Shown in pieces: positions 24,501 to 35,345 of a stretch of DNA of 64,000 nt (position 1 is the stretch's first letter; each line of letters opens with the position of its first letter). Origin of the DNA: Agrypnia vestita. Taxonomy: Eukaryota > Arthropoda > Insecta > Trichoptera > Phryganeidae. The DNA lies in assembly GCA_016648135.1 (NCBI GenBank), contig JADDOH010000485.1, positions 124,001 through 188,000 of the forward strand, written 5' to 3'. A program made the translations under genes and the position numbers. The notes under the pieces were generated by a model. That model searched no databases. It saw only the letters and a program-made list of their open reading frames with translations, and was not told the origin of the DNA.

Positions 24501-27500
24501 AACATTAATTATGTTTCTCGCCCAATATAATGATTATCGGGAATAAACTCTGCAATGTCAAATCCCTAAATCGTATGAGTTAGAAATAAGTTATTTTTTA
24601 TGTAAAAATAAATTGTATTTTTTCCCTGTGATATATGAAACTCGACGATGTAGGTATCATGTATCAAATATTTTGTATCACACACATCTCCATCGCCCAC
24701 GCGTATCTGAAAATTAACATAATTTAACTAACAAACAACACAGCATAGCTAACATTGAATTGACATTTAACGGAAAAGTTTATCATGACATCGAACAATT
24801 ATCTTTGTTTGAGAAATTACAATTGCAGAAAATTTTAGACATTTATTATCAAATAACCATAAAGCACGTTGATATTTATTAAGCTGCTTACACAATATCA
24901 TTTACATAACTTGAATATTCACATTTTTGATTTATATTTTTATTGTGTTTTATATTTACAAGTAGGATATTTATTTCGTTTATTTCGTTGTTCATTAATT
25001 CAAAAGATTTCTTTTAGTAAATTAAATCATACATAAATAAATGCCACTCTAAAAATGATATGTTGAGCTTATAAATTTTGCTATCAAAACGTGTTTTACT
25101 TTTCTTAATACTGTAAACTTATGAAGTAATTAAATTTTCGTTGTTTATTTTGTTGCATTCTAGGGCCAATTAAATGATAACATAGCAAACTTCGATAAAT
25201 TAATGTATATTTATAAAATTAACAAAAATATACTTTGTATTAACCCCTAAATTTTTTGAAATATCAACATTTTTAGGGGCTGATGCACTCTTATCAGGAT
25301 ACAACCTTTACGAAAAATGAAAAACATTAACATTAACAAAAAAAATTAATACGTTGGAGATGAATAACTTATTAAGTAATAATGTGAAAAAAAATATTTG
25401 CGAAAAAACATTTTTATTTATTATAAATTTAGTTGTTATTAAAAAGTGTATTCTTGTTTTTTCATTTTTAATGTTACCAAAAAATCATTTTGCAGTCATA
25501 TTGAATAATTTAATATATATTTTTTTAATTTTAATGAAATTCAAGGTTTGAGCTGTCTAATCCAATCTTTTAATCATAAAAACTACTTTAATTCTACTTT
25601 ATAATACAAATTCTTGTAACTGAAAGGTCTGGCACGACCGCATAAACCAAATATAGGATGATGGCTCTGCTTAAAGCTTCAAAAATCAAAGAACTTACAT
25701 GAAAAATGTACGAAAGTGGGTAAGGTAAAAGTGGTGTGCTGAAACAGAAGTGTTGGTTTCCATGCTTTGTGCAAATTGTAGGTGAGAGGATTTGCTTACA
25801 GCGGGTGTGCGTCCCTCCACACGTATATTTATGATAGTTTGAGAATTTTTTCTTCCATATATAAATCCCCTGGTTATTTTTTTTCATTATTTTTAATATC
25901 ATGAACCAGCCGTGGCCCCAGATTGTGTACCAACAAACTTTCGTTAGATCAGGTCTATATATTTTGGAGGTGTGTGCGTTCTAAAGATAATATCCCCCTA
26001 GTCACTCATTCTTCTCCGACCCAGTTGTAATTCTATACGTAGGCAACAAAAACTGAATATCACAAGTCGATCTGATTGGAAAATATGACGTAGTCTCTCT
26101 CCAGTGACTTCGCATGATGATGGAATTAGGTGGAAGCTCCGAGAATAATTTTGGAAGTTATTGATCAGCCGTGTCTGGGAATCCTGTCCCGTGCGCTGTG
26201 CAGCCGTACCTTTTTTGGGGCTGTTTTCATAAAATATTCAGCCCTTTTTCCAAACCCCCAAACCATTTTCCGTTTTCAGTCTGAACAAATGTTTCGAGCG
26301 CGAGAGGAAACGCCTGCTCGTGAGTTGTATACCTACAGACGTTGTAAGCCTAACGTATACACTAAAAAACCACCCTAAGGGTGTGGATCAATCGTGAAAA
26401 ACACTCGGTATAATATTTCCGTCGTGCATTGAACCTTCTTGCATACATTACAGATAAACACATATTGTAATTGATTGAAAATTTTTCTTTTATCACCTAT
26501 ATTTTTGTCATGTTTTTATTTTGTGCCACTTATCTATTTGCTTGTTTATTTTCTTCAAAATTAAATTTTTGAAACATTTTTCCGACTAGCCTGAGCTCTG
26601 AAATTGTCAATATTTGTGTATTTCCTATGACAAATCAGTATCTAACTGTTTCCAATTTGATATTTTGTGACATACGATTAATTTTAATATTTCGTAAAAG
26701 AAAAAATCATCGCAAAAATAGACACATTTGACTAAATATTTTTTCTATGAATAATAAATTGAAAATTCAAAATGCTATCGATTTAATTTTTTATAGATGT
26801 GCAAACACGGAATACGTAGCACATAAATATTCTTATGATTTTTGAACTGAGCTAAACGCTTGTACTATGGAAATAGGACTGACTTACTTGTGTCCTGTTT
26901 GTTAGGCAAGAATTTTAACCATCATCAACAAACTACTTATGATATTACTATAATTTAGTCATACGCGAAGCAAACTTATAAAAGCGAATCCACTAATTTT
27001 TTGAATTGCTTGTTATTTACACCTCTGTTTCTTCACTTCACTTCACTTGTCTGTTTTTTTCCAAATTTCCTATTCGAAACAGCAATGTTTTTCCAACTAT
27101 CTTCAGCTCTGAAACTTTCAGTATTTGTATATTTCCTATAACACTGCAATATTCAACTGCATTTTCATCATGATATTTTAAATATTTTGGGACATAAAAT
27201 GTATTTTATTATTTAATTTGAAAAAGGAAAGAAATAAAACACATGCAACAGTATTTTGACGTTCCTAGTCAATATTTCATAAAAAATATTTAGTGAAATG
27301 AATATCTATTTTTGCGATATTTTTGTCAAATTCAAATTCCCATTATTCATTATCTGACAGTATTTAGTATGTTTATCGTGAAAATAAATCCTTTAATCTA
27401 AAGCAAAATTATAATTCATAACTCATTTTTTTTTAATTGCTTATTTTTATATTGCGTGTTTTCATCTATCTTTGCATCGTAAATTTTATTATACTTGACT

Positions 27501-29605
27501 TCACGCAATTCGATTTAAAACTTTATATTTAAATGTTCACGCACCAAGAATCTGAATGACCGCATTTTTTAGTGTTTGTTTTCCTTTTTTTAAATTATAT
27601 GCATAAAATAAACACAAGCTTGAACAAGTCAGCATCAACTTGCAAATGTGGCATTTTTTCAACTGATCTGTACATAGAAACATGTTTGTATATTTTTGAA
27701 GCATTTTATCAAAGGCATAATCAATTTTAAAATCTCCCCTTTTTCAATAAAAACAGCTACAAATGCGTATATTGTAATGTTGTCAATTGGAAACTAGTTG
27801 ATTTGCTTCATAACTAGGCACTTAATCAACATTTTATTACGTCATATCACATGTTACTTATTAAACAAATGTGCAACAAAATATACTCAGTTTATAAGAC
27901 GATTCTTTAACATTTAACATTATTTCATTTCCATTTCTCATATAAATTATTCGATAATACATTATTATTCTACACTTTAAACTACCTGCTACTTGCAGAC
28001 AATATGAATATTTTAACTAGTTCTAATCAGGCAGACATGCGAGGGTGAAAATTAAGATTGATCTTTGCCGGTTGGTTCATATAAAATGCAAATATATCAT
28101 TTAAATGTAAGACTCGACGCTCAGTGTACACAGATCGGTACTCGGGTATCGCTTCCGGCTTATTTTGCCTACTTTGGGGCGCATCCTTGGAATTGGTCCA
28201 ATAATTATGTTTGCACACAGATTGACATAGTCTTGATAAGTTATTCTGGGAAATGAATTTGGACGGAGAAAATGCAACAATTTTTTTTATAGAAGATAAT
28301 AAATATATTAAATTTAAATTTGACAAAAATATCGCAAAAATAGATATCATTTCTTCACACATCAACTCTTTTCATCTCATGAGTCTTCTAACCTGGCCCG
28401 TGAAGAACCGGTGATCACATGTTTTACTCTCGTATAATTTACGCTAAAACAGCGTTGTGGTAAATTTTCCTCAATGACAAGATTCACATATTCACTAGAA
28501 GGGGCTTCACAGCTCGCAAGATTCCTATCAGAAAATGACACAATTTACAAATCCTAATCCACTCGCTTGCTTTGTTCCGAAATAGTGGATTTCCGGAGAA
28601 ATTGAATCAATAAGAATAGGCATGACGACGCCAATTTACTTTTTTTCAATAATTTTCCAATAAAATAATAGCGTAATATATACGTTATAAGTACCACTAA
28701 TATAATTTGTCAACTGCTTGTAAAATATTGCCTAATTTCTACCTAAATTTCATACTCCTAGGGTGGTGTTACATTTAAGACTTACCAATAGAAGGTGAGA
28801 ATTAAGATAGATTAGGAAGTGAGTTGAGTCCTGCCATATAATGTACAGTGAGTGCATTAGTGCACAAAGTCAACGTCCGGTAAAAGTTATCGGATACGGC
28901 ATGGTACTCCTCAGCTAGCGCAGCATTAATTATCAAGTATTACCTTTACGGGTGTGATCAGTACGTAACGGGAGACATCACCATAAAATCACTGGAAGAA
29001 AATATGCGAGGAGACGAGTCGAATCAGGGGTACTGCCAATAATTAATAAAAAATTTATACAAGAGAAAGCTTGGGTTTCGATAATGTGATAAATATTTTA
29101 CCACATTATCATTATTTTATAGAAATATTGTCGTATAGAGCAGAATCAAGAATTAATCAACTAATCGACTGCTCAATGAAAAATTAAGGATAAATCGTTC
29201 AATTTTTCCATAATTATTAAATCAGTAATGGAATAATGTATTAAATTAATGATCTGAAATAAATTTATGAATTTTCGGTACACTTTTAATCATTAGCATA
29301 AATATATGGCAATTGACTGCTTTGTTCAAACAGATCGTACTGATTCGGGTTTTAAAATATCAATATTTTTTTATTTATAACAGTTATACAAATTGATCAA
29401 TTTATAAAAGCTTGTTTTAATTTTAGACTGAGCGTATATTTTTATTAATTTGTTTTAAAATTGTGGGGTTCGCGGAAAAAAGGAACAATGCAAAAAATAT
29501 TACATGTGTAATAATTGAAGTGGGTTTTGATGAATAATTTATGTTTCGTTTTATTTTTGACATGTCGTTTATAAATAAATATTCACTGAATACATTTATT
29601 AAATA
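24501..29605. other. AT-rich DNA, mostly featureless
   Basis: No gene is recognised. Two degenerate direct repeats about 500 bp apart (roughly 26510-26760 and 27010-27330) share TGAGCTCTGAAA-like and TATTTGTATATTTCCTAT-like segments, and a weaker relative occurs near 38.9 kb. Open frames of about 100 codons at 25594-25902 (minus), 26130-26378 (plus) and 28027-28365 (minus) match nothing I know. Confidence 0.4.
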
Positions 29606-29744
29606 CTTACTGCCCGCACCAGCTTTGCACGGGTGAAATTGTAATGAAAAAATGAGAGAAAATCTTTTAAATTTACAGTATGACCATGATATGAAATAAA
29701 ATTAAAGTTAAAATACAAAAATTTTATCATATGTAGGTAATGTC

Positions 29745-30430
29745 TTATGTTTATATTATACAATATTTTTAATTTTTCCATTCGGAGAGAAAATAAATAG
29801 CAAAGATGGTTTGCCAACTCTCGAGTACGCTACGTACAACTGTCCGTGCGAAAAACACGGCAGTTCAAGGTTTATTCCACACACATTCAACTATTGACCT
29901 TGTGATTTATTAATTGTCATTGTGAATGCAAGACGCACAGAAAATTGCACAGGCTAAAATTAAAAGAGGAAAGTCAGTTGGCATTAGTGGTATTTTTGGA
30001 ATAGGCACATCCTCGCCTTTGTACTTTTCTATGATAATAGAAGCCTCAATCAAATTTTTCATAACAGCCAGTCTTATTCCGTTCCCCAATCCGGTTGTCA
30101 CCGAATCAATATGAATTGATTATCACCGATCCAACCTTGAGCTGTGAACTGTGTGGCGGTATTCCTGGCAAATCCAATAAATTTAGGAATTCAGTTGGAT
30201 AATTAATGACTTCATTTGGATCGATAATGGAATCGATCGACTTAAATGAATGCATTTGTCCATTAATCTGAGTCTGAATTTTTATATTCAAATCATCTAC
30301 ATCCTTATTTTTCGCCGCTAAAATGGCTCGTTCACTCAACCAAGCGTGGTTTTTGTAATTTGCACCAATTTTTGGGAACACTTTCGAAATTAATTCTTCT
30401 TTTGACATTGTGAATTGACAAAAATTTTAT
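29745..30430 (-). pseudogene. Helitron Rep/helicase C-terminal remnant
   Basis: The conserved C-terminal Pif1/RecD-like helicase region of Helitron proteins is readable in three frames. First (30408 down to 30106): ISKVFPKIGANYKNHAWLSE, RAILAAKNKDVDDLN, NYPTEFLNLLDLPGIPPH and LQLKVGS-like SQLKVGSVI. Second (about 30101 down): GLGNGIRLAV, YKGEDVPIPKIPLMPTDFP. Third: QFSVRLAFTMTINKSQGQ, a stop, GINLELPCFSHGQLYVAYSR, VGKPSLLF and IKNIVYNI. The motifs TINKSQGQ and YVAYSRVG correspond to the last helicase motifs. The N-terminal Rep part and Walker A are absent. Two frameshifts and at least two stops make it nonfunctional. Confidence 0.88.
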
Positions 30431-30439
30431 GAAAATGAA

Positions 30440-31021
30440 ATGAGGCCAGTAGAAGTGTCAACACAAATTTTTCCATTGCCAATGTCTAAAAATTTGAGAA
30501 AAAATCATGTTGATCAAACGATGTTGATTTGTACAGAAAATATAAAAGGGGAGGAGTGGAGTGAAGGGGGGGAAGGAAATGTTATCTATGTTACCCGCTC
30601 CTAAAAAGTTACCGGATCCTAAAGAATAAGTATGCAAAATTGAGATCAGGTCGGTCAAACGATACAGACTTGCATGGAAAATATAATAGGTAGAGGGGAT
30701 AAGGTAAAGGTAGAGGGAAAATGTCGCTTATGTTACCTGTTGGGTGTAAAGTAATAAATATGCAAAATTTGAGACAGATCGATTGAACGGTATAGATTTG
30801 CATGGAAAATATATCAAGGCAGGGGGAGGAGTTAAAGGACAGGGGAAAATGTTATTTTTAGATATTTTTGGGGCCTAAATAATATGAATACAAAATTTGA
30901 GTCAGATCGGTCGAACGGTACAGATTTGAATGGAAAACATATCGCTGGAAGGGAGGAGGCCAGAGGAGAAAATGTCGCATATGTTACCCGCTGGGTCCTA
31001 AAGAATGAGCACACAAAATAA
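30440..31021 (-). repeat. Helitron minisatellite, about 5 units
   Basis: Inverted copies of the ~120-bp unit seen at 23.0-23.9 kb, recognisable by CGGTCGAACGGTACAGATTT-like and GTTACCCGCTGGGTCCTAAA-like boxes. The array ends at 31021, where the PLE end begins. Confidence 0.8.
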
Positions 31022-31660
31022 GTATCATTGAAAGATTTGGCAGATACTTCGTGGTGCAACATTATAATTTAAAATATGTTTTACTTTACTTTTTAATACA
31101 CATACAATATGAGCTATTAAATTACAACTATAGTTTCAAGAGGAGCAGTCCCTCTCATCATCAGGTATAGATAATAAATAACTTAAATACAAAATTTATC
31201 AATCTAATTGGGTAAGTCAGGGGGTCAGGGGGGCGCGCGGCAGGGAAGGGTATTTTTTTCGCCGAACAGCTCTAGGAGTGGTGAAGTGGACTGAAATGTG
31301 ATATTATTCATTAATGTGTCTTCAGAATTTAAATTTTTTAGGATTTCAACGGTTTCCAAACTATTCATTATCCATCGTCTATGAGGAACCGAGTGGAGTA
31401 ATTTTAATTTGTGACTATCAAAAGAATGATTGGTGTTAATTATATGATTGGAAAATTCGGAAAAATTGTTATGTTTTAAGCAGCGGCGATGTTCTTTTAT
31501 GCATGTATTTAAGTTTCTAGTGGTTTGGCCTATATACTTTTTGTCACAATCTCCGCAAGTTATTTCATATATCCCACTTTTTTCTACCAAACCTATTTTT
31601 GTTTTTGAATTTAGAAGAATTTTACCAATATTATTGTTTGTGTAATAAGCTGGTCTAATG
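31022..31660 (-). pseudogene. Penelope-like element, 5'-truncated, GIY-YIG endonuclease
   Basis: The minus-strand frame from about 31650 to 31225 reads TNNNIGKILLNSKTKIGLVE, then GIYEITCGDCDKKYIGQTTR and NLNTCIKEHRRCLKHNNFSE, the GIY-YIG nuclease domain of Penelope-like elements, followed by FSNHIINTNHSFDS and a Pro-rich end. The domain itself has no stop, but no RT precedes it. The start of this frame is not an ATG. Downstream are a C-rich tract (31210-31245 on the plus strand as G runs), the hammerhead-like motif (31133-31164) and the family end AAATCTTTCAATGAT at 31022. Upstream (31680-31790) a 35-bp segment is present twice in inverted orientation around AATCGGACCATTA. Confidence 0.8.
31133..31164 (-). 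ncRNA. hammerhead-like motif of the common PLE family
   Basis: On the minus strand: CTGATGA, an unpaired T, GAGAGG with loop GACTGCT and CCTCTT (6 bp including one G-T), then GAAAC. Helix III could be CTAT with ATAG. The base before the expected cleavage site is C instead of T, so this copy is probably weak or inactive. Decayed relatives lie at 24378 and 4340. Confidence 0.55.
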
Positions 31661-32164
31661 TGAGTAAGAAAGCAATTTGTTATTTAATTAGAAATCGGAC
31701 CATTATAAAAAATTTTTTGAATATTAAAACCACCGATAATACACTTTGGCGAAAAATTCTTTTTAATGGTCCGATTTCTAAGAAAATTACAAATTGCTTC
31801 CCTGGAGCTGTAATGCTCAAATTAATAAAATTGTAAGTACATATATTCGATACATATATGTATGTACATATAAGTAAGAAAATCAGAGTGAAGAGGGGGG
31901 ATTTATATCTTCATTTTACGCATAATCCTTTACATTAAAATTGGAAAATTTCGAACAGATTGTATTTATTTAAACTTGATTAAGGTAAGAACAATAAGGT
32001 GGAAAGTGGTTGCGTTAATCAGGAAGAAGAAGTATTGTGTAAACTATTTCCACAGTGTCCTTAAGGATATGCCAAATTTTATTTGATTGCTTTCAATAGG
32101 TGTGGTGTGGGTGTGAAAACTATTTTTTTTGCTAATGTGCTTAAGTTTTTCCCCTTTTCCGCTA
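31661..32164. other. inverted segment and AT-rich DNA inside the Helitron
   Basis: 31680-31715 and 31752-31790 form an inverted pair around a GGACCATTA-type core, presumably a rearranged 5' end of the PLE. The rest to 32164 is AT-rich with no recognised gene. Confidence 0.4.
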
Positions 32165-33727
32165 TCTACACAGTAAGTATGCAAAATTTAGATGAGGTTT
32201 GTCAAGCGGTGTAGATTTGTAGAGAAGATATGTTGGGGGAAGCAAGTGGGACAAAGATTGGAAAATGTGACGCCTGGTCCTATAGGCTAAGTTTGCAAAA
32301 TTTGGTTTAATCTGTCAAACGGTGAAGATTTGTATAGAGAACAGACAGACAGTATATTTTTAAAAGATATTAATGTAAAATTATATATATATATATATAT
32401 ATGATATGTTTAAAACTTTATTAAACAGATAAGAACGCACAATCAAGCTTTATTTATATACTCGATGTGAAATGATAAAAAGCACTCTAAGAAGTTAATT
32501 TTCAAAAGAACTCAGTTTTTTCTGCATGATCACTGTCCTATGAGTGACAATGATAAAGATAAATTATTCAAATATATTCAACGTAAAATTCTTTAAAAAC
32601 TTTTTTTCTAATTTTCAATAATTCAATATTTTTTAAACAGCGCCAAATTTAATTCACGTAATAACTTTTTTACCAAGGCTGTCGCTTGCAGAGTATCTTA
32701 CATTGTGAAGGTAATCGGATTAATAAATTTTTATTGCCAAAAAATAATTAATTTACCACAAAATTAATAGATATTCCATTTTCACGCTTTTTTAAACTCT
32801 TGATTTGAACAAGTTTTGAAAAAATACAATTATATATCCAACAGAAATTCTGTAGATTTTTAGAATCGATACACTGAATATAAAAACGGTATTTTTAATA
32901 TTTATTAGAATCCAGAGCACTTAAGTAGAGCAGTCTGAAATAATATTTGTTAAATTATTGGCTTTATACAAAAAAGTTTTCAGCTTTTTAGAAATTTTTT
33001 ATGAAGGATAGATTTGATATTTTAAACACTTTCAGAGCTAGACCTATTAAATATTTATCTAGTCGAATGGGGCTGAGGCAAAATGGATAAAGTCTATTTA
33101 CGGTGGGACCGGCGAGGCGCAAGTTTGAATGAGGTCGTTCTTTATGTACTTGCACCACTTGAACCATAAGTTTATGTCAGTTTATGACACATTCCGAAGT
33201 TTATATTTGAATAATTACTTTTTAAATAAAAAGTTTTTTGTTATGAATAAAAATGATTTCTTTTAAATGAGTTTGCAACTCAAAAAAAGAACGTTGAATT
33301 AATTAACACGTGTATATTACTCATAAAGTTAATAAAAAATTATAATTTGATAGGTATATAAATTTTAAATTTATAATTTAAATGACTTTTTAAAACGATG
33401 AGATCGATATTCTTACTGTAACACCTAATATACACATATCAAGTGTAATTTATTTGCCCCAGCATGTACTTAAACCTTTGAGGCTAGCATTATGAATGCT
33501 GCTTATAACAATGCACTTAAAAAAAAATTGGTGGTCTCCCGGGACGATACTCGTCATTAAGAGAGCATCGTACCACGTTACGTATATAAATTTAATATAA
33601 TTTAATTAACATTCTCTATTATTTAGTAGCTGTTAAAGTCAGTTTACATCCATCGTTACCCGATAATTTAAAAATGCATTTCTTATTCGAAATTTTATTG
33701 TGTAACTTTGTGAAAGCCCATTTTAAA

Positions 33728-33760
33728 AAATTTATCGTAAACTTTGTTTACGATAAATTT
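33728..33760. repeat. perfect 15-bp hairpin
   Basis: AAATTTATCGTAAAC (33728-33742) pairs exactly with GTTTACGATAAATTT (33746-33760) across a TTT loop. Confidence 0.6.
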
Positions 33761-33892
33761 ATTTGTAACGATAAGAACGAATTTTGATGTACGAATATAA
33801 AATATGATTAAACGATATATTGAATAGATTTTGGACTCAGTAGAAATCTCTGAGATGTTCAAAGTTAAAATATAAAATTAAATTTAAATTAA

Positions 33893-33930
33893 AATGTTGC
33901 ACCACAAAGCGACTGCCAAATCATGTAATC
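33893..33930 (+). repeat. terminal fragment of the common PLE family
   Basis: AAAATGTTGCACCACAAAGC and GACTGCCAAATCATG match the ends at 31.02-31.07 kb (inverted) and 60.90-60.94 kb. It stands alone, without coding sequence. Confidence 0.55.
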
Positions 33931-34234
33931 TAAATATCATAATTTCTTTGTCTATCTGTAACTTGCTGGAATGACAACTTTGGATAATTGAGAGTTGTGA
34001 CACGTAATGATTTATTAATTCGTTATCAATTATTCTTATTATAAACCTCACGCGTTATTAAATATTATTATTTTCCGTAATTTTTTCACGGGCTAGTTCA
34101 ATGATATTTAGTCTCTGAAATATATTTCATCGCGTCTTACGAGTGACACTGTCTATAACAATTACATCTCACGACTAACAATTGTTCTTGTCTATTCACA
34201 GCATTTCATTATAATGTATGGAGTAGTTTTGGAG

Positions 34235-34560
34235 TCATTCTATAGACCTACCCTAAAATATGGGCATTAAATCTTACGGAAAGATAGAAGCAGAGCATCC
34301 AAGCGGCTGAAATGAGGCTTTTGAGGAAAGTGGTGTGGGTGATATTATGAGATGGAGTGAGAACCTCCCCAATTACTGAGAATATCGGTATAGAATCTCT
34401 TTTCTTTTCGTATAAGGATCCCAAATGAGCTAGCTTGGACATGTAATCATAATACATGTAGAAAGATTATCCCAACGAATTTTCTTGACATTTCTAGAAA
34501 GAAACGTCCCAGTGGATTACCCCAGGTGAAACTGGAAAAAACATATAGATTTCGTGTGTT
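34235..34560 (+). pseudogene. LINE (non-LTR retrotransposon) RT C-terminal remnant
   Basis: Three frames together give the usual C-terminal signature of insect LINE proteins: FYRPTLKYG, IQAAEMRLLRKVV, VRTSPITENIGIES, then LGHVI and VERLSQRIFLTFLERNVPVD followed by YPR and a stop before NW. Family members read RIQAAEMRFLR, a region with GHV, then RLP-R and RPVGRPR-RW. Several frameshifts and stops are present. Only the part after the polymerase core is left. Confidence 0.7.
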
Positions 34561-34756
34561 TTGCTCAGCCTACAATTTTCAGTGGTCACCGAACAGTTGA
34601 TGACATGAACGTCTGAAGGTCTCTTGTTGAGGCGATGGGCTCCCAATCCTTTTAGATAAGACATAAAAATATTAATAATAATATTTTTATATGTATGTTC
34701 TAATAACACAATTTCTGGATTTGGTCCACATTGGAACATTTATTAATTAAGATAAA

Positions 34757-34960
34757 TTATAGAACTCTCATAGAAATGAAATGAGAAACGTGTATGGAAG
34801 TCTTTTTGTAGGATGGTCCAGGGCTAACGATCTCTATGAGCTGACTTAGGTGATCACTCTGCACAAAAATCATCAATTTCATTGTTAGAACGTCCACATC
34901 ATTCATCTCTGTGAACGAAATCCAGTAATTGGGTTCTCAGAACAAACATATAAAAATATA
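34757..34960 (+). repeat. unclassified dispersed repeat, copy 1
   Basis: Contains GAGAAACGTGTATGGAAGTC, AGGATGGTCCAGGG, GAGCTGACTTAGGTGATCAC and, further on, AATTGGGTTCTCAGAACA. The same ordered blocks occur at 54393-54600 (+), 38200-38410 (-) and 35215-35345 (-). No protein is coded. Copy 1 and the 35.2-kb copy face each other. Confidence 0.6.
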
Positions 34961-35214
34961 TTCTGGTCTATAAAAAATTTTCATTCGTATTTTAGTGTAC
35001 GTTTAAGTTATATAATTCTGAAAAATATCATAGGTACATATGAACATTTAAGAGATTATTGATTTAAAATGTAGAGATATCATTACCAGCTGCGAAATCA
35101 ATATAAACCAATCCATGATAAGGACTTAAAGTATCGCTAGCATAACCTTTTCAAATATATTAAAAAGATTTTCAGTATTCATATAATATATACAACATTC
35201 AAAAATGTTATAAT

Positions 35215-35345
35215 GTCTGTGTAGTATAATGAAATTTGTGAACGTTTCAATGTTTAGAGTGATCATTTAAGCCAGTTCATAAAGGTTATTCTATAAGAAG
35301 ACTTTTTTCATATAAATAGTTTCGTTTCCGTAAGAATTTTATAAT
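35215..35345 (-). repeat. unclassified dispersed repeat, copy 2
   Basis: Minus-strand partial copy with the blocks around GTGATCA (plus-strand GAGTGATCATTTAAGCCAGT) and AAGTCTTCTTATAG. It forms a loose inverted pair with 34757-34960. Confidence 0.5.

Larger units (their letters stand above)
29606..32370 (-). mobile_element. Helitron on the minus strand, interrupted by a PLE
   Basis: Read on the minus strand, the 5' end near 32368 has TATACTGTCTGTCTGTTCTC and about two minisatellite units (32165-32340). A second minisatellite block (30440-31021) leads into helicase remnants (29745-30430). The 3' end near 29606-29640 has CACCCGTGCAAAGCTGGTGC, then GGGCAGTAAGT, a decayed hairpin and terminus. 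The PLE at 31022-31660 sits between the blocks. Treating all blocks as one element is inference; two Helitron fragments are also possible. Confidence 0.6.
32371..34234. other. AT-rich DNA with two small features
   Basis: No gene is recognised. An (AT)n run lies at 32384-32402, a perfect hairpin at 33728-33760 and a PLE end fragment at 33893-33930. Confidence 0.5.
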
